A DNA stretch of 64,000 nucleotides from Biscogniauxia marginata. Its lineage: Eukaryota > Ascomycota > Sordariomycetes > Xylariales > Xylariaceae. The notes below the pieces were generated by a model. It was not told the origin of the DNA, ran no database searches, and saw only the letters and a program-made list of their open reading frames with translations. Location of the stretch: assembly GCA_022695795.1 (NCBI GenBank), contig MU404066.1:62001-126000 (forward strand). The letters run 5' to 3'. Of this stretch, positions 32,343-43,229 are shown piece by piece. A program made the translations under genes and the position numbers. Position 1 is the first letter of the stretch. The number at the start of each line of letters is the position of its first letter.

Positions 32343-34941
32343 ATGGCATTTCCGCATCAATTGACAGCTTTGCTGTCTTTTCTGCTCCTTTCGCTTTTCA
32401 CACCAAGCTGTGTGCTTGCAGCTCAAGATGAAGGCGTCCTCCCGGGCGAGCTTGGCCGTTTGAATAACCAAAGTCTGCTCTGGGGACCCTATCGGCCGAA
32501 TTTGTACTTTGGCGTTCGTCCTCGGATACCTAAAAGTTTAGCAGCCGGCTTGCTGTGGGCGAAGGTCGATAACTACGTCAATGTCCAGAATAGTATGTAG
32601 CCGTGACACTTTCAGCCAAGGTAAAGCGACATGTATATTAACCATCTTGCTCTCAGGCTTCCGGTATACATGCGAACAGAATGAGGGCATGGCTGGTTAT
32701 GGATGGGAAGAGTACGACACGCGAAAAGGCGGTGTCCAAACCATTCATGACTCCCAGAACCAGATCGATATGACAACTTTGTTTGTCAAGGTTCCCGGAG
32801 GGGGACATGGCGGTAGTTGGGCTGCACGTATCAAGGGCGAACCTCGTGATGATGCACCCCCTGATCTAAAGACTACTGTCATGTTCTACGTCACATCCGA
32901 AGGCCTCGGCGAAACTGTCGATGTTGTCAAAGATGGCGATGTGAACGGATTCGATGGCGATGTGACGTTGGAGGGTAAATCCGGTCCTCTGGGAGACTAT
33001 AAACTTGTCGTGACTAAGGGCAATGGTGGTCATCCATCAAGCGACCATGCTGCATCGAGCCGGAGAGAACTTGACAAGACGACGGTACAGTCGTTGGTAT
33101 TGCCTGAAGAGCATTTGTGGCAGGCCAAGCAGGTCGTGTTCCAACAACTCAAAGTGGGCGTGGATGGCATTATCCAGGACTTTGGTCCAGAAAACGCCCC
33201 GCCTCCTTGGCAGGTGTATCAACTATTGAACAAGCCCGGCGCTGGCAATGTGCATATCATTCAGAAAGTGTTCGAAGGACCTTTCGAGTTTGACATTTTG
33301 TTCTCGAGTGGATCTGCCGGTAAAGATATCACCAGTGAGGATCTGACTCGCGAGATCAGATCGACCACCGAAGCTTTTAATGGGCGATTCTCAGAAGTCT
33401 TTGCACCACAAGCGCCATTTAAGTCTGATGAATATCGCAAATTTGGGAGAAGTATGCTGTCTAACCTGGCAGGAGGCATAGGGTACTTTTATGGAGAACA
33501 CGTGGTTGACCGGTCCTACGCTCCTGAGTATGAGGAAGAGAACGAAGGTTTTTGGGAAGAGACGGCCGAGGCGCGCAGCCGTAGGCAAGAGCAGCTCGAG
33601 GGTCCTTACGAACTATTTTCCAGTATCCCATCCAGACCTTTCTTCCCACGCGGTTTTCTATGGGACGAGGGTTTTCACCTGCTCCCTATCATTGACTGGG
33701 ACGTGGACCTTGCGCTTGAGATCTTGAAGAGCTGGTACAACCTGATGGATGAGGATGGCTGGATTGCCCGAGAACAGATCCTCGGCGAGGAAGCTCGCAG
33801 CAAGGTCCCGCCGGAATTCCAGGTCCAATACCCGCACTACGCCAACCCCCCAACACTGTATCTGGTTCTTGAGGCCTTCATCGAGAAGCTGCAAAAGGCT
33901 AATGGCAGCCTGACGGTGGGCAAGGAAAATCTTTCACAAGACACCGTTCTCGAGAACGCACATGTCGATAACCCCGAGTTGGGAGTCGAATACCTGCGGA
34001 ACCTATATCCTCTCCTACGACGCCAGTATTTATGGTTCAAGAAAACCCAATATGGTGACATCAAATCCTATGACCGGGAGGCATATTCCACCAAAGAAGC
34101 CTACCGATGGCGAGGACGTTCTGTTCAACACATCTTGACCAGTGGTCTCGATGACTACCCTCGACCACAGCCCCCTCACCCAGGCGAGCTGCATCTTGAT
34201 CTGATGTCTTGGATGGGCATGATGACCCGGACCCTGACAAAGATTGCTGGGGCTATCGATCTACCCGAGGACGTCGAGGAATACAATAAAGCGCTGGACG
34301 GTATTTTGCACAACCTCAATGACCTTCATTGGTCTGAGTCCGAGAGTGCCTACTGCGATGTTACTATTGATGACTTCGAGGAACATGCCCTCGTGTGCCA
34401 CAAGGGCTATGTCTCTCTATTCCCGCTTCTCATGGGCTTGTTACGGCCTGACGACCCCAAGCTCGGCAAGGTATTGGACCTCCTGGGTGATGAAGACGAA
34501 CTATTCAGCCCTCACGGGATCAGGAGTTTGAGCAAGAAGTCACAGTTCTACGGCACGGATGAGAATTATTGGAGAAGCCCGGTGTGGATCAACATCAACT
34601 ACCTTGCCATCGTGCAACTTCGCGTAAGTCAAGCCCCCCCACAATCTTGCTCCTTTCCCCCTACGCGCATCCCCATTCTAACCTGTATATAGAACTACGC
34701 GCTCCAGTCTGGCCCGTATGCTACTAAAGCTAAGGATCTCTACACAAGGCTGCGCCAGAACATCGTAGACACCGTGTACAAGAGCTGGGAGGAAACGGGC
34801 TTCGCCTGGGAACAGTACAACCCAGAGACCGGCCAGGGACAGCGGACGCAGCACTTCACTGGCTGGACTAGCCTGGTGGTCAAGATCATGGCCATGGACG
34901 ATCTAGGCGGGGCTGACGACCACGTCCGAGACGAGCTATGA
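32343..34941 (+). CDS. CWH41: Mannosyl-oligosaccharide glucosidase (GH63)
   Basis: ER glucosidase I removes the outermost glucose from the Glc3Man9GlcNAc2 N-glycan just after transfer to protein. Three exons: 32343-32592, 32657-34623 and 34693-34941, giving 821 residues. The first 26 residues are hydrophobic (signal peptide or signal anchor). Family landmarks follow in order: SLLWGPYRPNLYFGVRPR near residue 40, FRYTCEQNEGMAGYGWEEYD near residue 85, FFPRGFLWDEGFHLLPII in the catalytic half, the WYNLMDEDGWIAREQILG segment and LHLDLMSWMGMM. The C-terminal GQRTQHFTGWTSLV is also conserved. N-glycosylation sequons are present. Length is normal for the family. Confidence 0.96.
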
Positions 34942-35542
34942 GAGGGATATCCCATATGTCTTGAGCACCTCGGAGGCTCTGTCGCAAATGTATGCGTGAA
35001 GAAGTAAGAACTTACATTATATACACTAAAGAGCACCGGAAAATAGAGAAGCGACGATTTGAGAAAGATAAATGAAGATAATCAGTCATAACAGCCCTGT
35101 TCTCGATCGCTTTGACTCCATGATGAATGGAATTCTATCTACATAGGTATTATATAGGTACCCCATCCTTGTTTCTGCCTCATCCTTCCTGATATACATC
35201 CATGCAATTGGCCGCGTAGCTCAAATGTTAAATCTACCTTACACCCCTTTTTTTCTTTTTCTTTTTTGGGATATATGTGGAAATATACCCAAACCTCCCT
35301 CTTCCCTCTTCCCTATTTCCTTTAGGGAACAAAATAACTCCAATTGTTGTTGAAATCGCACGTATAGTATGAAACGCCCGTCCACCCGCCCATGATGGGA
35401 TGCTCTCAGTACCGTATATCAGAACCCTCCCCGAAAAATGCATATATACCTTATGATCCATACCGACCAGAATGCTGTTGAAATTTGTTGGGGGAAAAAA
35501 AAAAGAAGAGGGAGAAGAAGAAAGGAAAAAATAAAATAAAAA
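34942..35542. other. Convergent intergenic region glucosidase/ADC synthase
   Basis: Shared 3' region with T-rich and A-rich runs near 35246-35268 and 35496-35545. No gene was seen. Confidence 0.5.
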
Positions 35543-38251
35543 TCACGCCTGCTCCTCGAAAACGCCCAGCGGCCCCTTGAGCTTGACGAACATCTCGTCC
35601 CGCTCGCCCTCGGCCGTGCTTAGGGCGGTGACGGCGCCTCCCGCGCCGATATGCCATAGCTCCATCTCGGGCTCCTTCCCTCCCCCTCCTCCTCCCGTCT
35701 CCTGTACTCGGACCGGGACCTCGTCGTCCCAGCGGAACAGACTGCGTATGGTGACGCTCCAGTCGCCACGGCCGCGGACGTCCATGTACCCGACGACGCC
35801 CGAGTACAGGCTGCGCTCCGGCCTCTCCACGCCCAGCAGGATCTCGCAGCTGCGCTTCTTGGGGGCGCCGGTCATGCTCCCCGGGGGCAGGCTCGCGGCG
35901 AGGACGTCGAGGCCCGTGAATTTCCTTGCCCCCCCTATTCCCGCTCCTCCTCCTCCTCCTTCTCCTTCCTTGCTTCCCGACGGGGGGGACGGCGGCAGGG
36001 TGCCCTCGACGACGCTGATCATCTGGAAGACGCTGGCGTACTCCTCGACGACGAGCAGGCGGGGCACGCCGACGCGGGCGGGCCCGCACACGCCGTGCAG
36101 GTCGTGCCGCACGAGGTCGACGATCATGAGGTTCTCGGCTTCCTCCTTAGGCACGTGCAGGATCTGCTCCGCGCGCGCGAGCGTCGGCACGGCGGCCGAC
36201 TTGCGCACCGTGCCCTTCATCGGGCGCATCGAGCAGCGCGTCGTCCCTTCTCCCCCCGAGGAGGAGGAGGAGGAGGATGGGGGGGAGGGGGAGGGAGAGT
36301 ACTCCAGGAACCGCTCCGGAGAGCTGCTTATGAGCGTCGCCGCGCCCAGGCGCACGTACGACCCGAAGGGGGCCGGCTGGCGCGTGCGCAGCGCGAGGTA
36401 GAGATCCCAAGAGGATGAGGGGTATGGGTCGTGTTCGCTGTCGGTCTTGTTGTTACTTGATGCGGTGGCGGCGGTGGGAAGGGAGGGGCCCGCGTCGCGG
36501 GGGCACTGCGGTTTGGGGACCGTGATGAGCGTCTGGTCCGTAAGGCAGAGCTCGTACGAGTCCCCCTTCGCGATGTAGTCCTGGCACAGCCGGACCTTGA
36601 CCTCGTACTCCTCGGCGTCCGGAACGCGGATCTGAGTCTTTACGGTCCCAGAGGTCGGGGTCCGTGGCGGGGTCGGTTCGTGGTGCTGCTGATGGCTGTT
36701 GGCGATGGTCCGGTGTTTTTGGAAATCGACCCGGAGTCCATCAGCCCATATCGAGGAGCTCGAGAGCTTCTCCGCGATAGAATCTAACCATAATTGGCCT
36801 GCAGACTCGGATTCCGATAGCTGCTGGATGTGGAGGGTGCCCTCCATGTGATCCACAACAATGCTCTTGGTGACCCAGGCAAAGCACAGATCGGGCCTAT
36901 TATGACGCCTCTCCTCGTGCAGTGCGACGTTGATGCCTTCGAGGCCTAGCTCGTAGGTGGTGTAGCCCATGAAACCACCGAGGAAAGGGGACGATGGGTT
37001 GTCATCATTGGTTATGTGACGTCTCGTCCAGAATTCGGCTAGGAAGTGCCAGATAGTTTGGTGGGGCCCCAACTTTATAGTTTCCGGTGTGCCTTGGAAT
37101 AGTCCTGGGTCTCGGGAGCGCCGCGCAGTAGCATGCTTGTCCCCCGTTCTGTATTCCAATTTCAATACCTCGTCCACATCGAGGGCGATGATGCTGTATC
37201 GTCCGCGCACGTCTGAACCGATCCTGCTAGCCTTCGCGCTTGCAGAATCGAGCACAATGTACTCATGCTGGTTCGCCTGGAGTATCTCGACAATATCTGG
37301 GACCTCAATATGTAACGGGATGTCAATGCTTCGATAGAGATATTGAGTTTTAAGTCCAAAGGAGGCGAGCTGGCTACCGCCACCGATCCACGATTGGAAG
37401 TTATCCAAATTATACCCACAAAGTTTGGCATTTTCTTCGGTTTCCCGCGTGCTAAGTCTACGTAGTTTCGTAGCGCCAGTTGGTTGAGCAGGGGCGGTTT
37501 CGGTCTTTCGGCCTGCAGCGTGATTCCACCGCATAGCTTCGTGGAACCAGTTCTCAATGACCCCGTGGCCCACAGACTCGGTACAAATCGACTCTGGATG
37601 GTACTGGAGACCCCAGAAGGGCTTTTCTCTGTGCTTGACGCCCATGAGAATGCGTTCTACAGAATCCCCTCGGTCTTCGTACGTCCAGGCCAAAGGCATA
37701 ATATTCGGCAGATGGGTAGGGGTATTCCACCTGAAGTTCGGCCAGTCAGCGGCGGGTATAGATTCTTGCCCGATATCCGCGTGGAGACTGTGGTAGAGTG
37801 TGGCCTTGAAAGGCGGCACGCCGCTGAAGATATTTCCCTCCTGTAGGCTAGGGGGCCCTCCATTAGAATGGTCGATGGCCCGGATCATGCCATGGAGGCC
37901 CGTCCTGAGCTTCTTCACTAGACCACCGCAGCTGACGACTAGGCTTTGAAACCCTAGGCATATGCCAAGCACGGGCACTAGATCTTTAGCTTCAAGTTCC
38001 CATATGTACTTCATCAGCCCGACATCCCGCTCCGAGTTGGGCGAGCCAGGCCCCGGACCGCAGACAACGGCATCATAACGACGGAGTTCGCCGCTTAGCT
38101 CCTGCTTGAATCCCGGCCTCCTCGGATCAAGGTGGGGTGGATCGATGGGCAGAATATCCACATCAGCGTCCAAGACAGTCGTCAGGAGGGAGACGATGTT
38201 ATTGCTGAAGGAGTCATAAGCATCGATGAAGAGAATCCTCGGGCGATTCAT
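35543..38251 (-). CDS. ABZ1: Aminodeoxychorismate synthase (PabA-PabB fusion)
   Basis: Makes 4-amino-4-deoxychorismate from chorismate and glutamine, the first step to p-aminobenzoate and folate. Single exon of 902 residues. The start is the ATG at 38251, because the longer frame begins with GTG. Residues 1-230 form a class I glutamine amidotransferase with the nucleophile in GICLGFQS (Cys98) and the WGLQYHPES His motif. Residues 300-900 form the chorismate-binding domain. The PMKGT motif (Lys679) marks ADC synthase, not anthranilate synthase, which has PIAGT. Other landmarks are DRVRHD-like MIVDLVRHDLHGVC, PPGSMTGAPKKRSCEIL and YSGVVGYMDVRG. A Gly/Glu-rich insert lies at about residues 760-775. 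Confidence 0.96.
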   Translation of the reverse strand: MNRPRILFIDAYDSFSNNIVSLLTTVLDADVDILPIDPPHLDPRRPGFKQELSGELRRYDAVVCGPGPGSPNSERDVGLMKYIWELEAKDLVPVLGICLGFQSLVVSCGGLVKKLRTGLHGMIRAIDHSNGGPPSLQEGNIFSGVPPFKATLYHSLHADIGQESIPAADWPNFRWNTPTHLPNIMPLAWTYEDRGDSVERILMGVKHREKPFWGLQYHPESICTESVGHGVIENWFHEAMRWNHAAGRKTETAPAQPTGATKLRRLSTRETEENAKLCGYNLDNFQSWIGGGSQLASFGLKTQYLYRSIDIPLHIEVPDIVEILQANQHEYIVLDSASAKASRIGSDVRGRYSIIALDVDEVLKLEYRTGDKHATARRSRDPGLFQGTPETIKLGPHQTIWHFLAEFWTRRHITNDDNPSSPFLGGFMGYTTYELGLEGINVALHEERRHNRPDLCFAWVTKSIVVDHMEGTLHIQQLSESESAGQLWLDSIAEKLSSSSIWADGLRVDFQKHRTIANSHQQHHEPTPPRTPTSGTVKTQIRVPDAEEYEVKVRLCQDYIAKGDSYELCLTDQTLITVPKPQCPRDAGPSLPTAATASSNNKTDSEHDPYPSSSWDLYLALRTRQPAPFGSYVRLGAATLISSSPERFLEYSPSPSPPSSSSSSSGGEGTTRCSMRPMKGTVRKSAAVPTLARAEQILHVPKEEAENLMIVDLVRHDLHGVCGPARVGVPRLLVVEEYASVFQMISVVEGTLPPSPPSGSKEGEGGGGGAGIGGARKFTGLDVLAASLPPGSMTGAPKKRSCEILLGVERPERSLYSGVVGYMDVRGRGDWSVTIRSLFRWDDEVPVRVQETGGGGGGKEPEMELWHIGAGGAVTALSTAEGERDEMFVKLKGPLGVFEEQA

Positions 38252-38837
38252 CGTCACGACACTTCTAGCACGATTCTGCACCGAGACTCGCTACTCATGA
38301 CGAATATCGATGAAATGATTATATCACATAATATTAGGTATATATTAGAAAATTCGAAACTTGGTTTTTTCTCTACCCTCCGTCCGGAGTATTGGGACCT
38401 TGCGAGAAATTTTTGTATGGAGGGAATTGCTGGAGCTTAGCCTGACACATTAAGTGGGTCCATTCTTTTTAATCTAGGTATGCAAGGATCTTTTTAAAGC
38501 TTAGGAGGTGATATTGTATAAGTTTTACGTATTAGGAAATATTTACCTACATAACATGTATGCATTCTCCAAGCTAGATTATCAAGTTATCTACGGCAAG
38601 TTTCTTGTTGCCTCCTGCCAGAGTGGAATACTGATGTAAAGTAAGATTGTTTGAAGATTCAAATAGTACATGGGACATATGAGGCCTCATCTATGATCGG
38701 TAATACTGGTTTCCTGCAATGCACTAATTTCAACAGCTATAGTGGTTGCATGTAGGCTCATTGTGTTCTACACGCTAGGTGGGCTCTTCAGCCCACCTGC
38801 TCCTGGTCTGAATTATATTAAATGTTGTATAGCCTTC
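38252..38837. other. Intergenic, LOG to ADC synthase
   Basis: AT-rich, about 0.6 kb, with the ADC synthase promoter and the LOG gene 3' end. Nothing was recognised. Confidence 0.5.
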
Positions 38838-39668
38838 TCATCGGTTCTCCCAGTTCAGTCCGTACCGCGCGTCCGAAACTTTGTACTCGCGCAGTGCCTC
38901 CAGAGCATCCTGGGCATTAGTGGCAGTAACGAGGATATCGGCGTTGGCGCCTCTAACGAAGCCGTCGGCAACAGCCTTCTTTATCCAGGCTAAGAGCCCA
39001 TCGTAGAACCCGTCGATGTTCAAGACACAGATGCCCTTGTTGTGTATGCCCAGTTGGTTCCACGTGGTGGTCTCGAGAAGCTCCTCCATCGTCCCGTAAC
39101 CACCGCTGAGTGCGATGAACCCCGACCCCGGGCCGCCTGTCAGTACCTCCTGCGCCATCATTTGTTTCCGCGTGTGCATGTCCTTGACGACCGTCGTCCT
39201 CCCGTAGACCTCCTCTTCCGGCAGGTGGTACCCGTTCGCATCTGGCTTTGATGAGTACGTTCCATCGCGCTCCCACTTCACAAGGGCTTCCGGGATGATG
39301 CCGTGAGCAGCTTCAGGTCCTGATATCGACACGACCGTCTTAGCTACCTCGCCCATCAGGCCTACTGTGCCGCCACCATACACTTGAAGAGTGAAAATAG
39401 CGTTAGTGAGCCTTGTTTAGCTAGACAACAGAAGAGAGGGGGGGGCAGGTGAGAGTAGTATAAACTAATATGGTTGCGTACCTAGAGCGATGTTGTTCTC
39501 GCCTAATGCCTTCCCCAGCTCCCGTGCGGCCTGCATATGTGCTGGGCTCGTGCCCGACGACGCGCCGCAATACACACAGATCTTAGTTCGTGGTTTGGTA
39601 TCAGATGGGGTTGGCACCCGCGGCGTACCGCCTGATGAAGGTAGCGGCGATGCGCCTCCTGACTCCAT
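38838..39668 (-). CDS. LOG-family phosphoribohydrolase
   Basis: Members of the LOG (lysine decarboxylase-like, Rossmann) family split nucleoside 5'-monophosphates into base and ribose 5-phosphate; plant and some fungal members release active cytokinins. Two exons: 39668-39482 and 39382-38838, giving 243 residues. The start is the ATG in front of a disordered Ser/Pro-rich head. The fold begins at KICVYCGASSG. Then come VYGGGTVGLMGEVA (about 63-76), the active-site-like LSGGYGTMEELLE (family PGGxGTxxE, here with Ser in place of Pro), and NQLGIHNKGICVLNIDGFYD. The tail ends DARYGLNWENR. It could be a general nucleotide-recycling enzyme rather than a cytokinin producer. Confidence 0.9.
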
Positions 39669-40684
39669 CGTGACTGATTATGTGGTGTGATGTCTGTAAA
39701 GTGTGTCGTTTGTATCTAGAGGAGGAAAAGGTTGGATGAGAGATAGGTCGAGACCGGGGAGTGTTTTTTTAATCAGAAAGAAAACCAGAAAAAAAGGGAG
39801 AGATCAGTGTAAGGTCTCAAGAAAGATTAGAGAGAAGACCGGGCGGAAAGAGCTATTTGACCAAAGAAGTGAGACCAGGGTTTGAACCACCTGACGCCAG
39901 CTTTTCGATTTGTTGAGTAAGATATATATTCCTTCTAGAGGTGGAGAACGGAATGTGTTAAGAATGTTGGTCTAGTCACGAGAACACGAAAGCGTCATGA
40001 AGGGATAGGAAAAAAAGCACGATACGCAAGTGCGCCTAAGAGATGTTATGTGGGAGAATAGCGGTAAGTGGCGGGGCACCACGGAGAGAACTTAGGGGAC
40101 CATAGCTAAGAATGACGTTGCCCATTTGAGACATGGTCATTTTATTTTAAATGCTATGTCGCTCTGCAATACCTGGTGTTCGTTGGACTACACACGTGTT
40201 AGTCACTAGAAGCATGTTGGGTCTTTACACTTTCAGTTTTGAGTCACTACAGCATCGAGGCGAAACAACTAGGGGCACATTTAGGTAAGCCTAGCCAGCC
40301 AATCATAGCCAGTCACAGCTCCTCGCCGGCCCTTGATTCCACCGATGTCTCCGGCGCCGGCCCGCCGAGCTAGTAACGACACCCCCGGTCGGCACTAAAA
40401 TAGTGAAATGGCCTAGAACGAACTTAGTTCACTATCCGGCGCAATCCACTCCAGCTCAATTGTGACAGCATCGCAATTTTCCCCCCTTCCGGCGCATCTT
40501 CTCTACCGCAGCACAGAGCACAGAACACGTCGTCGTTGACGTGTCTCAATGCAAGCCGATAAACCATCTCAGCTCGTAATTACCAAAAAGGCGGTGGCGT
40601 AGCAACCGACCTGGAGTCGACTTACTCTACTTCGCGACCTCCGAACAATACCGGCACTCGTGCTGCCATTGCATTATCGTCAAG
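39669..40684. other. Divergent intergenic region LOG/CLPTM1
   Basis: About 1 kb. CGGCGCCGGCC-type GC-rich patch near 40350-40362. No gene was recognised. Confidence 0.5.
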
Positions 40685-42855
40685 ATGCCAGAGGCAAATG
40701 CGCCTCCAGCGGGCGATGCCCGTGGAGAAGAAGGCGTAAGTTGTGTTCCTTGATAGCATCGATGTTCGTCTACCAAATACCACTAACATTGCGTCTTTCG
40801 CTATCTAGCAACAGTCCATGTTCACCAAGATCCTCCAGGGCCTCTTGATATGGGTCGGTATGCAGATGTTGATGAAACAGTTTACGGGCGGCAACAAGTC
40901 GCAGACTGCTACCACCCAAGGTGCTTCCGGCAATGTGGTGCAAGTCCCTGCCAACACAGGCGATATTCCTCCGTATCATCTCCGACCAGCCCAGCTCGAT
41001 GAAGGCGCCGTGTACAACTCGATCCCCCAGCGCCTTGCCCCTATTTGGCCCGTTGACAGCTCCGTCGACATAATTGTTACAATTTCGCCGACTTTTTTCC
41101 CTTCCAAGATTGCCAGTGTGCCGGAGGAGCTTGTTGCTATGAAGGAGAAGGGTTTCAAACTAGGCAATTTTAGTGATACTCGAGTAGCCGAGACTACCTT
41201 TGACGTACCGGCATCTGTGCAGAACAATGGGACACTCTGGGGACACTTCTATATCGGACTTACCGGTGCCAATCTTGACCCTAAGGAACCTGACTTTGAC
41301 CCGGCCACGGCTTTCTATTTTACGTATCCCCTGACCCAATACATACCAAAGAAGAAGGAAGCAAAGACTCGGAATCTGCTGGAAGACAAGGTCGAGATAG
41401 AAGAGGAAGAACCCGAAGAGCAGAATTCCGGACCGATAATCGCCAGCTATTACCATCCGAACACAAGTCTAGCCTTCGTTCCTGACATGGGAATTATCAA
41501 CTACCCCCAGACGCATCCAGCTATTCGCCAATTCGTGCATCTCGAGGTAAGTCCTTACACGCCCACCGCACCCTACATGCAGCTTTACTAATTCCATATA
41601 GCCTATGGCTGCTCGTGATGGTTCTGGCCAAAACTCATGGTATTGTATGTTACCCAACCCCTGATGTATACTTGCTAGCGTATGACCCAGACTTACGGTT
41701 GCTACAGATCCGGTCTTATTTGTAAATACCTTCTGGCAAATGAAGAGCCACATGATACTCCTGAATGACACTGTCAAATCCCTCCCGATGCGACTTGACC
41801 TGCATAATATGAGGAACTGGCAGTTCAATCTGATGGCCTCGATCGATTTCAACTCCAAACAGCAAGCGCGCCAAGCTGCCTTTGGTGGTTCTGTACCGGG
41901 GGGTGGTGACGGTAGTGAGATTGAACTCGTCAAGGAGATTTTCTTGGACACAAACCCCTACCTCCTTGGAGTAACGGCTGTCGTGAGTATTGCTCATCTT
42001 CTCCTGGAGATGCTCTCATTTGGCTCCGATATCGCCCACTACCGCAAGAAGAAGGACAACGTGGGTATCTCTGTGCGTTCGATCCTGGCGAACGTCTTCA
42101 TGCAGACAGTCATATTTCTCTACTTGGTCGACAATTCCCAGAATACAAGTTGGATGATCCTTGGCTCCCAGGGTATTGGCATCCTCATCGAATTTTGGAA
42201 GATTACGACAGTGGTGAACGTGAGACTCCGGCCAGCACCAGACTCACTTATCCCTTACCGCGTCGCTTTCGAGGACAAGTACAAGCTGAGCGAGACGGAA
42301 GAGAAAACGAAAGAATATGACGAGATTGCTTTCAAGTACATGTATATTGCCGGCGTTCCCTTACTTATTGCTTACGCTATATACTCCCTAGTCTACGATT
42401 CTCACAAATCGTGGTACTCGTATATTATCACTACACTGGTCGGATCCGTCTACGCGTACGGCTTCCTCATGATGGTTCCCTCGCTCTATATCAACTATCG
42501 ACTCAAGAGCGTCGCGCACATGCCGGGGAAGGCCATGATGTATAAGTTTTTGAACACCTTCATCGACGACCTCTTCGCCTTCACCATCAAGATGCCCTTC
42601 CTTCACCGATTAGCTACCTTCCGCGATGACATCATTTTCTTCGTCTATATTTACCAACGCTGGGCATACAAGATTGATTACACCCGTGTCAATGAGTTTG
42701 GCCAGGGTGGTGAGGATGATGAGCCAGCCAAGGACGTGAAGACAGAGCCTAAGTTCTTGCCTAAGGTCGGTAATGCGAAGTTGGAGACGATTGTGAATAC
42801 TGCCGGTGCTACGGCAACTGGCGCAGATAAGGGCAGGGCAAAGAAACGGAAGTGA
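40685..42855 (+). CDS. CLPTM1-family membrane protein
   Basis: Homologue of human CLPTM1, an ER/Golgi multipass protein linked to membrane-protein retention and lipid scrambling in animals; its role in fungi is unclear. Four exons: 40685-40735, 40809-41546, 41602-41644 and 41708-42855, giving 659 residues. The N-terminal membrane helix is at about residues 22-45 (LQGLLIWVGMQMLMKQ). A large luminal domain follows (YNSIPQRLAPIWPVDSSVDI, NNGTLWGHFYIGLTG). The C-terminal half has several membrane segments: GVTAVVSIAHLLLEMLSFGS, SILANVFMQTVIFLYLVD, and YSYIITTLVGSVYAYGFLM. The diagnostic KYKLSETE, YKFLNTFIDDLFAF and DDIIFFVYIYQRWAYKID segments are also present. It ends in a lysine-rich tail (KGRAKKRK). 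Exon 3 is only 43 bp. Confidence 0.94.
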
Positions 42856-43229
42856 ACAATAAGGTCAAAGGCAGGTGTTAAACACTCGCATTAGCACACT
42901 TTGGTACAGTAGAGCCGTATAGAGGGGATAAAAGGGAACAATAAATGTAGCATACCTGCACAATAAGGATAGCGGGAAAATATTATACGTGGCTAAGCAG
43001 TGAATACTTAAACATTTTACCCTCTACCCGCCCCCCAGGTACTTAGCTACACTACCACGTGCAAACCTGAATACTGTAAAGCACTTAAAAATTATATGAA
43101 CTATCCTATTTTCCCTTTTTTTCTTCATGAAGGGTCAGCACTCTGACACAGCAAAAGAATTTCCTACCACGTCGGCATACCAACGCTTCTCTACATTCAT
43201 CATCACTCCTCACGACATCACTCCTCATA
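42856..43229. other. Intergenic, CLPTM1 to F-box-like gene
   Basis: 374 bp. Nothing was recognised. Confidence 0.5.

Noticed and set aside
38252..38281. Ten-residue N-terminal extension of ADC synthase
   Set aside because: The extended frame begins with GTG. The ATG at 38251 directly precedes the conserved first strand of the amidotransferase.
39860..39890. Possible tRNA B-box (GGTTTGAACCACC)
   Set aside because: No matching A-box, no acceptor-stem pairing and no anticodon arm in the flanking sequence.
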